A stretch of DNA of 64,000 nt from Cocos nucifera (GCA_006176705.1 QRFJ01007189.1:1-64000); one strand, 5' to 3'. Positions 11,161-22,792 are shown, numbered from the stretch's first letter. Program-made: numbers and translations. Notes: generated by a model from the letters alone, not told the origin.

Positions 11161-11945
11161 AATTTTCAGGATCTAGGGACCTTTTGCAGAAAACCTAAGT
11201 TTTGGATTTCTGATTAAGGCCTCTGAATGTGCAGCACAAACCCTACACATCATAAGAACACCCCTATTCGAATGATAGGAGAGGGCCATTTAAATCCTTA
11301 CTTTAGGTTCTTATGATCGACGGCAAGAGGATTTTCTTGAACCTTAATCAGGAACATCATTAAAGACTACAAAAACTAGATTAGATCTATATCATATATC
11401 TCATATATCAAACCCTTGATCTAACTATGACCCATGTTTTGCAGTTACATCTCATGTAATGGGATCATGCATGATTTTTAGATCTAAATTATCTCGAAAC
11501 TCCTAATCTAAAAAAAATAGAATTTAAATTGATCACATCGAAAATAAATGATCTAGATAATTATGTAGAACTATTCTATAACTAGTCTAAACATGCATCA
11601 TATGACATCTCATATGAAGTAAAAATTAACCCATCATTTTATTTTTTATTTTTTAGATGTTATTATAATAAGTTTATAACTATCAAAAAATATAAGCCCC
11701 GATAAATTAGATCTAAAATTATAACTTAATCAAACCCTAAATCTATGATCATGCAAGACTATTACATAGAATCGATTCTATTCTACAACTAGTCATGCAT
11801 CTTATAGAAACTTAGATTCTAAATTATTTAATTTTAATTTTTTTAATTTCAGATCTAATCATATCTCATGTGATATTTAAAATCATCTAAATATTATATA
11901 AAAATCTTAAATTAAAATTAGATCTAAATAATTTATGGGAACCTG
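11161..11945 (-). mobile_element. Leader fragment of A3
   Basis: Homologous to the PBS-proximal leader of A1 (8940-9670) and A2 (47690-48445). Shared words include GCAGCAC, ACCCCTACACATCATA and AGGAGAGGGCC-like runs, followed by the AT-rich block. It contains no coding sequence. Confidence 0.7.
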
Positions 11946-11957
11946 GCTCTAATACCA
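11946..11957 (-). other. Primer binding site of A3
   Basis: On the minus strand TGGTATTAGAGC, one base from the tRNA-Met-type copia PBS, placed two bases from the LTR end at 11960. Confidence 0.75.
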
Positions 11958-11959
11958 TT

Positions 11960-14367
11960 TGAAGGGAAAAACCTATTTTTCGGATCAGATTCGCTCGAAT
12001 CTGATTTGATCAAGAAAATATTTTAAAAATTTTCTTCTTAAATCTAAATCAAATTTGATACTTTTTATATTTGATTTGATAGATCTAATAAAATAAAATA
12101 AAAATAAATTAAATTAGATTTAATTTATACCTTGTTCTTGGGTAATCTAATTATCCTATGATGATCCTGCTGATTACTTGAGGTTCTGGATGCAGCCACG
12201 CAATCATCTAGCCTCTTCTAGGATTCACTCGGGCAAGATCTGGATATCTCCTCCTTCTCAATTTACTCTCCAAAGACTAGATCTAGATCTGATCTTGAAG
12301 GTCTTCAAAATAACTTTTGAAGATTCGATATCGTCTCTTGCAGCAGTGCTGCCTTCTTCCTTTCTTGTCGCCTTTCTCTTGCCTGGATCGCACCAAACTG
12401 AAGCCCAAATTCCCTTGGGCATGGAGAGGAGAGAGAGGATTAGAGGTAGGCTTGGAGGAGAGATGGAGATAGCTATGTGACATGGGCAAGGGGAGAAGTT
12501 CTTCATGGAGAAGGAGGGGAAAGCTTGGGGCGTGGGATCTCTCAATTGCATTCACTTTCAGATTAGGGTTGGGGAGGGTCTTATTTATAGACCCTGCTGC
12601 GATCCATGTAGTGCCACATCATCCCAACCAATCACAACCTCTTTCGTGCAATCAGATCTAAATCTGATTGATGGGATGACATCACCTGACCCAATTAGAT
12701 GAGAGCTCCTCTCCAACATCCTTAGATGGTGCCAAGACTGGTCAAAGCAGAGTCCTTGGCGCCACCTAGTTTGATTCCAAGAAGCAACCTGGAGTCCCAT
12801 CTGTATGGGACTCCAGGCGTCCCTATCCTTAGGTGGCACGCCTGGAGTCCCATCTGTATGGGACTCCAGGCATCCCTATCCTTAGGTGCACGCCTCCCTA
12901 GGTATGCACCCCCTTCTTTCCTCTTTTTAGTAAGGGGACAAGCCCCTATCTACTCTCCTATGGGTGCATGACATATGGTCAAAAGCAAAGTCAATGTCTA
13001 AGTTTGACCAGTCAAAGGTCAGCGTTTGACCAAAGTCAAAAGATAAGAATTAGCAGGTGATGAAAAATGGCAGGTGTTGTATCAAATTTATCTCATAAAT
13101 TTAGATAATCCTTTTCTAACCTGGACAAGCTCCAGTCAAACCAAGTAATGGTACCTGAGTGAGCATAAACATATTTGGATCGGTCGAGATAACTTTTAAT
13201 AATTGTAGAAGGAGAACATTAGGCTCAATTGTGTGCTAGCACGATTTTCTTGAAACTAATTGAATCTAATTCAAATCAATTAAACTAGATTAGTCCAATT
13301 GATGATATTCAGATCTAAACCCTTATTTGTGTGACCCAGTTAGGTTCAATTCTATATGGTAATGAGATATATCATGATCTCTATCATCGATATCATTGAA
13401 ACACCTTCCAATAGATCAGAACTTTTCTGATTTGGACAACTAGAATGATCGATCATCCAAATCATTCTTCCCAAAATTCATCAGTGACACCTAGCAGTAT
13501 ATGGTGGCAACCTATCAGAACTAAAAATGAACCTCTTGGTGCAGTTACATGTGTGATTAAGTTTTTCTATCTTGAGCTTTGATCAGATTAGGGTTAAGGT
13601 GAACTTGTCAAACCCTAATTTCTATCACATGATTTAATCATTTGATTCAAGTCCAATGTGAAAACCTTAATACAAACTCTTTCTATTATTTCACTCTATG
13701 ATGGCCATGGGCTTATGGACTTGATTCTCATGATCATCATAGGGCTGCTCCTCATCTATCAAGGTAGATAAATTCTCTCTTGGTGCAATCTAATTCCTAT
13801 AATGAACATGCTATAGCCAACATACACCTCAGAATTTTGAATGGATAGGAGATCGAGTCATGGTGTAGTCAAACTATAACACCCTCAAGGTAAACTACCA
13901 ATGCACCTTAAGTTAAAGAACCAGACACACCACTGCAGCTTTGAGCCAGTCATCGATGAGAAGGTAGACTTCCTTATGACTGCTCGAGGTGGTCACGCTC
14001 AGTGCCCTCGTTCTCTAATGAGTACCTGTACTCTCGCTCTGGTGTCTCTACATCGTAGACTCAAGACTCATCTACTATAAAGAAGTGATTGTACACCAAC
14101 CTTCTAGATCAATCACCATCCTTATGATGATCCTACGGTTGGGAGCATTTTATGAGTTAATAACGAAAATTCATGTCTTAATTTTTCAACACTTGAAAAT
14201 AAAAATTATCATTATCATTAACTCAAGGAATGTATCATAGACACTAAATACACATTATGATAGAAAATAATCTATTTTATTATTTATAGTCAAAATTATA
14301 ATTTTGCCCTTAGAAGTGTACAACAAGTATCAGCCAATTCTGGCTTCTAGGGCACACATATCTAACA
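11960..14367 (-). mobile_element. Complete 5' LTR of A3 (2.4 kb)
   Basis: It runs on the minus strand from TGTTAGATATG (14367) to CCCTTCA (11960). It is about 140 bp longer than the A0 LTR, partly because of a 53-bp tandem duplication at 12788-12893. TATA (minus) lies around 12570-12590 and TTGAC words around 12970-13045. The flank at 14368 is family B leader sequence, so A3 or its rearranged form borders another element. Confidence 0.82.
12788..12893. repeat. 53-bp tandem duplication carrying a perfect hairpin
   Basis: Two copies start at 12788 and 12841. Each contains arms CCTGGAGTCCCAT and ATGGGACTCCAGG (13 bp, perfect) around the loop CTGT. Both copies keep both arms intact. It sits at the same LTR position as the hairpins at 1571, 10928 and 33865. 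Confidence 0.8.
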
Positions 14368-14379
14368 CAGCATCCATTT

Positions 14380-15406
14380 GTTAGATGTATGGACTTTGAT
14401 CAACTACAACTATTGAAGTGATCTATAGAAATGACCTAATCCTAATTAACTATTAATTTGATTTAATCAATTTCTTAACTATGTCCATATTTAATCTAAC
14501 CCTAGGTCTAACCCAGTTAAGGACCTGATCAAAGCTAACCCATTTTTCTTTAACCCATGTATAATGAAATTGTCTTAGGATCTTCAAATCACAAACATAG
14601 ATCCTAAGCAATCACTTAATTCTTAATTAAGTTCAAGTCTTATGGATTTAGGTTTATGGAATCTTAGAACTAGTTTCTGATTTTATTGTTTGAAACATTT
14701 TCAAATTATATTGAATCATATTCAATACATAGTTTTAGATCTGATTTGTTTCATTGTTTAGATCATGTCCTAGGATTTCAAATCTAGAGTTTTGCAGAAA
14801 TAAGTTCATAATTTAAAATTCTACAAAATAAATTCATCATACATATTCATTCTAGATTCAAAAATAAAGGCTACATATCCAACATATGCAACATAAGGAT
14901 CTAGATCTAAACATGAAACATATCACATGGATCTCATCTGAATGATCAAAATCAGATCATAAACTATTTAAATTTTGATTTAAAATCTAAAAATAAATCA
15001 TAAATTACTTTAGATCTCATCTAATATATTTATAATTTAGATTTCTCAGATCATCACATACTAGGACAATCTTTCCACTGTAAGGGGTAAACCTTACAGT
15101 AGGATAACCTTATGACAGTATGTGCAATCCTAATATTATTTAGATCTAATCTAAATAATCTAAAATAGATCTAATATCTCTTAAATTTTAGATTTAAATT
15201 AAAAAATTAAATCATAAATTTTTTTAGATCTAATCTAAATAATTCATGATTTTGATTTAGATCAGCACATATTAGGACAACCTTTTCATTGTAAGGGGTT
15301 AACCTTACAACAGGACAACCTTATAGCAGTATGTGTGATCTTTAATTAATTTTAATTTTATATTTAATCTAAAGCATACATAAACATATTATAATAGAAC
15401 CTAGAT
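14380..15406 (-). mobile_element. Leader fragment of family B element B0
   Basis: On the minus strand it aligns with the leaders of B1-B3 (for example 51480-52220). Shared parts are AGTTGTAGTTG near its 3' end, ACTTAATTAAGAATTAAG, and a stem-loop next to the PBS. That stem-loop occurs twice here, at 15077-15100 (9-bp arms ACTGTAAGG and CCTTACAGT) and 15289-15310 (8-bp arms). The gag end is cut off at about 14380 by the A3 boundary. Confidence 0.7.
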
Positions 15407-15532
15407 ACTCCGATACCACTAATAGAAAACATGCAGGATTTCATGCATAGATTTTAAAACTTTTTCGAAATAAAGAGCAGTGGAAGACATAGATTAAACT
15501 ATTTAATCTACAAATGCATGTAATCAAATTAT
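15407..15532 (-). mobile_element. PBS and U5 tip of the B0 LTR
   Basis: On the minus strand TGGTATCGGAG (copia PBS type, 15407-15418). Before it lies a U5 end homologous to B1's (GAAAAAGTTT, then CATGC, then the LTR end). The LTR is lost beyond 15532, where element C's 3' LTR starts in mid-sequence. Confidence 0.65.
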
Positions 15533-15893
15533 AAATCCAAACATCCCACGTACACAAAATAAACATGCAAAAACTGAGCCAACCTAGTTTTAGACTGAGT
15601 CGACAAATCTGCGACTGGGTTGGCTCAATCCGAAACTGAGCCAACTCAGTTGTGTACCGTGCCAATAGCCTAAAAATGTTGCTTTCTATCTAGATTTTCT
15701 TCTGAGATATAGCCAATCCAGTCCTGGACTGAGTCGATCTAGTTTTCAACTTAGCCGGCTTAGTCTCAGGATGACTCGGCTTAGTTTCTGAACTTTGCTA
15801 CCTTGGCTGATTTCTCTTTTGGCTTACTCCCATCTTACCATGACCTATCTTCTCATGTTCCCAAGACTTGGGAGTGCCACTTTTGAGCTCACA
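15533..15893 (-). mobile_element. Truncated 3' LTR of copia element C
   Basis: Matches the U3 side of C's 5' LTR (from about 21345 to 21699), including the terminus GAGCTCACA and the polypurine tract AAGGTGGAGAA on the minus strand just inside. About 257 bp of its R/U5 end are missing. It is rich in ACTGAGCC and GACTCAG-like repeats. Confidence 0.78.
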
Positions 15894-16238
15894 TTCTCCA
15901 CCTTGGTGCTTCCAAATCCTTATGAACTCATCTCTTCTCAGCAAACCCATCCTTGCCACACACATCTGAAAGTTGTCTTTGGGGAGTACCTTCATGAGTG
16001 CATCAGACTGATTCTCCTTAGCATGGACCTTCATCAGTTTCACTTCACCTTCCTCCATCAGCTCTTTGATCCTGTGGTACCTCACGTCTATATGCTTTAT
16101 GCATGCATGATAGACTAGGTTCTATGCCAATAGTAGATCACTCTGACTATCACTGAATAGTGTAATCTTGCTCTGCTCCACCCCCAACTCAGCAACTAGC
16201 CTCCTAAGCCAAAGGGCTTTCTTTGCAGCCTCCGTTAT
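15894..16238 (-). pseudogene. C-terminal RNase H of element C
   Basis: Minus-strand frames give EAAKKALWLRRLVAELGVEQ, FSDSQSDLLLA, then RYHRIKELMEEGEVKL, KVHAKENQSDALMKVLP and the C-terminal tail. These are canonical copia RNase H blocks. A stop separates the two frames near 16100. The N-terminal half is displaced to 17170 by the D1 insertion. Reading across the insertion gives the expected A-K-Y-I-G-I-T-E-A-A. Confidence 0.82.
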
Positions 16239-17169
16239 ATTGCCGTCCACAACATCGCAGGCATCACCTAGCTCTAATATCAAATTATAGACCCATGATA
16301 TCGCTCGAACGCCAATCATCCTTGATATCACAAGCACCGATACCATGTTGCAGAAGCCCCTGATTTTTAGCATGGATCTGAAGGAACCTATGATGTTCTC
16401 CATGGGCAGCAAACCATAGATCCAACACCTGGATCTGTGATGGAGTGCCTCCCTCCTTGGGCTTGAGGGAGGTGCCCCCTCTCTCTAGGGCTTCTTCAAG
16501 AACCTTAGGATGGCAACTCTAGAGAGAAGAGAAGAAGAGAGAATTAAGGGAGAAAAGATCTGTATTGATTCCACTCTTTAAAATCCTAATACAAGCTATA
16601 TATTTAGACATAGCCATTAGGTCCGATCAAAAACTCTCCTGGCTAACCCAATACATGAAAACACTCATCAAGCCCATGTACACCCATGTCTCCCATGCTC
16701 TCATCCTCTGGATCTAGACCCGATCTATACATGAGTTAGCTTCCTTCAGACCTCTTGAACCAGGCCTTAAGACCCTAGGATCAACCTAGATCCAAGCCCA
16801 AAATAGACCCTCACATAACTCTGTCCGCGCATTGAGCTGGCTCAGTCTCAGAACTGAGCCGGCTTTGTTCCACTAGGTCGACTCAGTCTGAAACTGAGTC
16901 GGCCCAGTCTTGTGCCGTGCCTGCAGTTCCGAATGCTCAGCTCTCTATTTTTTTTGTGCTCTGAGACTTAGCCGACCCAGTTTTGGACTGAGCCAGCTAA
17001 CTTGCAGAAAATCTTCTTTCTACAGTCTTGATTCTTCGGCTTTGGTTCCTTGCTTCATCTTGTATCCTAGATCTCCAAAGCACCAATCCAAGCCCCTAGA
17101 ATCTTCGGAGCCATCACTGTGACTCCTCCCATGGCCTCCCAAGACTTGGGAGCACCATAAATCCTCACA
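16239..17169 (-). mobile_element. D1: LTR plus PBS stub of a fourth copia family, with target duplication
   Basis: On the minus strand the LTR starts TGTGAGGATTTATGG (17169) and ends TTCTGCAACA (16346). A PBS-like TGGTATCGGTGC follows, then about 90 bp of leader. It interrupts C's RNase H codons. The flanks are TAATG (17170-17174 complement) and TAACG (16234-16238 complement), a 5-bp target duplication with one C/T change. Internal genes and the second LTR are absent. Transcribed-region signs include TAAATATATAGC and a CT-rich stretch near 16530. Confidence 0.72.
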
Positions 17170-17560
17170 CATTATTCCAATATACTTGGCCTCTATGGTA
17201 GACAAGGCCATAATTGGCTGAAGGATTGATCTCCAAGACATCGGTCCACCATACACGCAGAAGAGGTATTCAGTAGTAGACCTCCTTGTATTGAGATCTC
17301 CTTCATAATTTGCATCTACAAATCCTTCCAGAGGACTCAAACCTCCATCTTCAAATCCTCTAGGCTGTCCACCAAATACCAAACCATAATCCATTGTTCC
17401 ATGCAGATATCGTAATATCCATTTCAATGCTTTCTAGTATTCCTTCCCAGGGTTAGCCATGTATCTACTAACCATGCTCACTGCATGTGCTATATCTGGT
17501 CTATAGCATACCATAGTGTACATCACACTACTTACAACATTCGCATAAGAAACTCTTTCC
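17170..17560 (-). pseudogene. N-terminal RNase H of element C
   Basis: Contains MKWILRYLHGT, FVDANYEGDLNTRRSTTEY and GGPMSWRS, then ALSTIEAKYIGI up to the D1 junction. The blocks match the copia RNase H N-terminus. The frame is open over most of this part, but RT upstream is broken. Confidence 0.82.
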
Positions 17561-18360
17561 ATATATTCTCTCTCCTCTTCTGATTGGAGGCTTTATAATT
17601 TGGAGAGAGATATATGGCTCGATAATGGCGTCTCAGTAGGTTTGGCCTTCTCCATTCCAAACCTCTTCAGAATTTTTTGGACATATCTTTCTTGTGACAA
17701 ATGGAGTACTCCTTTTTACCTATCTCTGCAAATCTTTATTCTAAGAATTTTCTCAGTTGGACCCAGATCCTTCATCTCAAACTCAGATGATAATGCCATT
17801 TTCATCCTTTTCATAGCTTTCATGCTTCTACTGGCTATAAGCATATGATCTACATATAGTAGCAGGTACAGAGCATTCTCCTTATCTACATCCTTGACAT
17901 AGATATAGCAATCATGTTCACATCTACTGAAACCTAGGCTCAAAATAAAACTATCAAATCTTCGATACTACTGACGAGGGAACTGTTTCAAGCCATACAA
18001 AGACTTTTAGAGTAAACACATCTTTTCTTTCTATCCAGTCTCCATGAAATCATCTAACTGCTTTATGTAGATCCTTTCCTCCAATGTGCCATGAAGGAAG
18101 GCCATCTTCACATCCATCTATTCTAACTCCATGTTGTACTATGCCATCAGTGACAAGAAAACCCGAATAGATGTATGATGCACCACAGAAGAGAAAATTT
18201 CTGTATAGTCAATTTCTTTTCTTTGTGAGTATCTCTTTGCTATCAGTCTTGCTTTAAATCTGACTCCATCTTGTTCTGAAGGTGCCTCTTTCTTTGTGAA
18301 TATCTACTTTGAGCCAATAGGTCAAGCACCTTTTGGAAGATCCACCAGCTATCATATCTA
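17561..18360 (-). pseudogene. Reverse transcriptase of element C (broken)
   Basis: Minus-strand blocks in order: FKARLIAKRYSQ, IDYTEIF, DVKMAFLHGTLEERIYIKQ, SLYGLKQ, then LYLLLYVDHMLIAS and EFEMKDLG. The catalytic YVDD is YVDH. Stops are frequent (for example near 18000 and 18120). The block spacing and the gag type suggest the Tork/Tnt1-like branch, a recollection rather than a tested assignment. Confidence 0.8.
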
Positions 18361-19760
18361 ATTCTTTTCAAGTGATTCCATCTCTTCCATCATGGCCTGT
18401 ATTCATGAATCATGATCCTCACTCTCCATAGCCTCTATATAATTTTTTGGATCTCCATTAGCAGTGATGAGTGCATAAGAGATAACCTCATCAATGTCAT
18501 ATTTTAATGGTCTCCTGATAGTATGCTGGGGTTTGTGCAAAGCCACTCCCACTGGCACAACTCTGCTTGATATCTATGGCTAATCCTACACATCCATCTT
18601 AACTACTGGCACTTCATGCTGGTCTTCCATCTGAGTATCTTTTCTCCTACCCAGCTCCACCTCAATAGGAATACTCCTATACGTGGATTCAGACTACATG
18701 TCATCTATCTCAGACTGGCCATTACTGTTCATCTTTGTCTTTCTAGTTTCATCTATCCCAGGCCTCCTTAAAATGCTCTTTTCATCAAAGATAATATCCC
18801 TACTGATCATAGACTTCGGTGCTCGAGAGTCCCATAGTAGGTATCCCTTGACTTCTTATGGATACCCTATAAATGTCATCTTTTAAGATTTTGGGTCCAA
18901 TTTGCTCCTCTCGATTGCCTCCACATGTGCATAGGCCGAGCAATCGAAGACCTTCAGGTAGCCAAGCTCCACCTTCTTTGCACTCTAGACCTCCTCTGAA
19001 ATGCATCCATTCAACTTATGATGTGGGGACCAGTTCACAAAAAAATAAGAAAAAGTTAAGACATCATCCCAAAAAGATTTTGGAAGTGATGTCTGCAGCC
19101 TCAAACTTCATGCCTTCTCAATCAATGTTCAATTCATTTTCTCCATGATACCATTCTGCTGGGGAGTCATCTTCACCGTGTAATGGCATTTGATGCCATT
19201 TTTCTCACAGTACCTCCTGAACTCTAGGCTAGTATACTCCCCACCATTGTCCGACCTCAGATACTTCATCTGTCTCCCTGACTCCTTCTCTACTTCAGCT
19301 CTTCAGGCTCTAAACTGGGCAAACATCTTTGATTTTTCTTTAATCAGATAAACCCATATCTTCCTTAAGAAATCATCAATGAAAATGATAAAATATCTTG
19401 CCCCATCTCTAGCTGATACAGGAGCTAGTCTCCACATATTTGAGTGCACTAAATCCAGCACTCCTTCACTATGCTTGGTATTTCTGGCAAACTTTATCCT
19501 ATGCTATTTGCCAAAGATACATGGCTCACACAAATCTGTGCCCTCCTTCTTTAAGGTTGGGATCATACCTCTTCTGCTAAGTTTAGTGAGCCTACGATCA
19601 CTCATATGACCCATCCGACAGTGCCACAGTCGATATAAAATCTGCTCCTCCTGTGCCACTGCTAGCACCTCTGCACTACTATTCACCATTGAGCCTTTCA
19701 TTCTACAAAGATTGTTGCTTAGTCTTCTATCTTTCATCACCACCAAAGCTCTCTTGAAAA
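18361..19760 (-). pseudogene. Integrase and gag-pre-integrase of element C (broken)
   Basis: The gag-pre-integrase region has LWHCRMGHMSDRRLTKLSRRG and LCEPCIFGK (HHCC-type, about 19504-19680). The core follows at about 19190-19480 with FIDDF, KYLRSDNGGEYTS and TPQQNG, so two catalytic Asp regions and the Glu region are readable, with stops between them. The C-terminal part near 18800-19000 has AYAHVEAIERSKLDPK. The rest to 18361 is the integrase-RT linker. Confidence 0.78.
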
Positions 19761-20149
19761 TTTTTAGACATCCACTCCCAGCTTAGCTACTAAAAGCATA
19801 ACCCTACTCCTTCAAGTAGCCTAAAGAAATTAAATTCTTTTTCAACTCTGGTACATGCCTGATATTTGATAATGTATGAATAATTCCATCATACATCCTC
19901 ATCCTAATAGAGCCAACTCTAGCTACTTTCCATGGGTGATCATCTCCAAGGCTGACACTTCCATAATTGGCCTTCTGATAGGTAGCAAATCACACCCGAT
20001 GAGAAGTATAGTGGTGTGAGCATGCTGAATCAAATATCCATATAGTATCTTACTCTGTGGATCCATCTAATATAACTAATAGGTCTTCTCCACTACTCAT
20101 AGAAGCTATATCATCTTTCTTACTAGCCTTCCCTTTTTCTGATCTCAAA
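19761..20149 (-). pseudogene. Protease region of element C (weak)
   Basis: This region lies where protease is expected, between gag and gag-pre-integrase. Translation is interrupted, but segments such as DGSTE at the gag side and GYLKE at the integrase side fit the order. I do not see a clean D-T-G triad. Confidence 0.5.
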
Positions 20150-20818
20150 AGAGGACAATCTCTCCTCAGGTGTTCAGGCTGATGATATTTATAACATTTC
20201 AATGTCTTCCTCTGATCCCAAGACTTCAATCTACCCTTAGATTTTCCTCTTGCCTTCTTCTTTGATCTTTTCTACCTTTCATTCACAGTCAAGATCTCAG
20301 ACTTAGAGTCTTCCTTGTAGATCTTCTCCCTTAGCTCATTTGATCTGAGCACACCAACAACCTTTTCATAGTTTAGGATCTTTTTTTCATAAACTAAAGT
20401 TATCATGAGACCATTATATGAACTTGGGAGAGAACATAATAGTAGCAACATCCGATCCTCCACGTCGATCTTCACATCTAAACTCGTCACCTTAGAACAT
20501 ACCTGATTGAACCTTTGGATATGTGCAACAAGATCTCCACCTTCGGACATCCTCAGACTATACAGCTGTTTCTTCAACCATAGCTTATTAATCAACCTCG
20601 GGCAAAACCTGATCGACCAAGCACATCTAGATTATGCTAAAAGTAATTTTCTTTAACTTTTTTCAATTCTCAGCACTAATCTTTTCCAACCTTTCTCTTG
20701 TCAAGATCTTGTATATCCTCTACTGAACCAATAAGTCCTTTACCCTTTGCTTCCATAGGATAAAGTTTTTCTTGCCATCGAACTTCTCAAAATCCACCTT
20801 GAATCCACTCGATCCCAT
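20150..20818 (-). pseudogene. Gag of element C (broken)
   Basis: The probable start ATG at 20818 reads MGSSGFKVDFEKFDGKKNF, then WKQRVKDLLVQ and a stop. The open part 20595-20272 has LYSLRMSEGGDLVAHIQRFN, LLLLCSLPSSY and NELREKI, the plant copia gag (UBN2) pattern. The zinc knuckle near 20160-20210 reads CYKYHQPEHLRRDC, with Tyr in place of the second Cys. Confidence 0.8.
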
Positions 20819-21083
20819 TACTTCAAACAAGTCAAGAACAAATCCCTAACATCCTTCTTTGATCACACACTAGTAACACTACCCTTCAAAGAAGACCTAA
20901 ACACCCTAGTTCCTCCTTTCAACCGTCTATATCACCATCCCTCCATGTAACCAATCTCCATCTTAATCTAGAGATAAACAATGAAGAAATAAGAATATTT
21001 TGGATAAAATTTGGTGCAACAAATCTTGGATGTAGTAACCCTAGGTGTCTTTCTTTCTTCCATAAAACACCGCTCTGATACCA
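20819..21083 (-). mobile_element. Leader and primer binding site of element C
   Basis: A short leader of about 250 bp, against 1.7-1.8 kb in families A and B. The PBS at 21072-21083 reads TGGTATCAGAGC on the minus strand, a perfect match to the usual copia tRNA-Met PBS. Confidence 0.8.
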
Positions 21084-21085
21084 AT

Positions 21086-21699
21086 TGTTGGGATAAAATA
21101 TCCTCTCTCGGACCAGCGTGGCCGCTAGTGATTAGCCAAGCAATGAGAAATAATCTCCTAGGATCAATGCGAAAGTAAAATAATAGATTCAAGAGAAAAG
21201 AGAGAAAGAGAGCATAAGAGTTTTTTAGAAGAAAAGAGCTTTATTTAATGAATTCAGCATCATATACAACCTTGACCTATTTTTAGTATTTATACTTTAT
21301 AAAAGGATCAAGCTCCAAGCTCATAGAAAAACTCTCCAAAATCCAAACATCCCATATACACAAAATAAATCCATAAAAACTAAGTCAGCCTAGTTTCAGA
21401 CTGAGCCGACTAACCTACGACTAAGTCGACTCAATGTGAGACTGAGCCCACTCAGTTGTGTACCGTACCAATAGCCCAAAAATGCTGCTTTCTTTCTAAT
21501 TTTTTTTCTAAGATATAGCTGACCTAGTCCTAGACTGAGCTGGCTCAGTTTTTAACTTAGCCAACTTAGTCTCATGGTGAGCCAACTTAGTTTCTAAACT
21601 TTGCAATCTAGGCTGATTTCTCTTCCAGCTTTCTCCCATCTTTCCATGACCTATCTTCTCATATTTCTAAGACTTGGGAGTGCCACTTTTGAGCTCACA
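21086..21699 (-). mobile_element. Complete 5' LTR of element C (614 bp)
   Basis: On the minus strand TGTGAGCTCAAAAGTGGC to TTTTATCCCAACA. A TATA-like TTTATAAAGTATAAATAC lies near 21283-21305 on the minus strand. The U3 contains repeated ACTGAGCC / GACTCAG words. Immediately right of it is a truncated family B LTR on the plus strand. Confidence 0.82.
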
Positions 21700-22792
21700 T
21701 CCCATAAATTTTTTCATAGAAAATCTGATTTCCAAAAAGATTCCACACCTATCCTTGCCCCTATATCCCTCTTAGATGGTTTGTGGTTTTGGATTTGAGC
21801 AAAACTAAGAAGTAGTGATGATCTAGATTCTATTTGATAGAGTTTGGACAAACCCAAAACTCTTATCCATTATGGTTCCAATTAATTTGATTTTCTCTTA
21901 AAATATTTGTGGGAGAAAGAGGATTTAATTGTAAACCAAATATTTGGAATCTATGTCAAAAGAGTTTGAGGAAGTGCCCAAGAGCTGGGCGGCCCAATCC
22001 TTGTCCTATTTGGACTCTTTTCCTAGGTATTTGACCAAGATAGAGACTCTTCTCTAACTTTATATTTAAAGAGAGTTCATAAAATTTTTAGAGGTTTTAG
22101 ACTGAGAGAGAGGGCATGGGCATGGAGACCTTGGGCATATCAGGGTTGATGTGTGGGATTTTGTAAAGGCACAAATTATTGTGCCTAGGTGGAAGGAAAG
22201 GACCTAGACAAGAAGGACCTTCTCTAGGATTTTTGTTTCAAATTTTCTTTCACCAATTTTTGAGAGAAGAATGTGGGAAGAAGACTTCTTCTAGGTCCTT
22301 CCTTCTCCTCCTTTGATTCTTGAAGACTTCAAGTTAATAGAAGAAGAAGATTCAGCATCAACCATCGATGAAGGATTAGCACAGTGCTAGCATGCTGTGC
22401 TGATTTTTAGATTGCCAGAATTTAGATTGTGATTGGGATTTTGTGTGGACTTCTCATACAGGTCAGATGTGTGTGTGCACTTGAAGTGATATCCTCAGCC
22501 TTAGATCAGAAAGTGGACATCCAAATCCATGGATAAGGTAATGAGATTTGATCTCAATTGCAAACTAGATCAGATCTAGTTTTTCTTGTTTGATGTTGAT
22601 ATGATCAACATCATTATTTTATATTTTATTTAATTTTTAGATTTATATGCATACTTTAATTATATCATTAAATACTAGATCTAGGATTTATTTAAACATT
22701 TCATAGATTAATTGGATTAATCTATAGCTTCCGTTATTAGAATTTTGAAAAAGTTTCAAAATACATGCTAGAAACCCTAGGTTTTTCTTTCA
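21700..22792 (+). mobile_element. 5' LTR of B1, truncated at its start
   Basis: Corresponds to the second half of the B2 LTR (from about 50360 to 51467). It carries a TATA-like TATATTTAAAG near 22061 and ends TTTTTCTTTCA. The first 1.4 kb, including the U3 hairpin, is gone at the junction with element C. A stretch of about 50 bp at 22365-22420 is shared with B2 (AGGATTAGCACAGTGCTAGC versus AGGATCAGCACAGTACTAGC). Confidence 0.75.
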
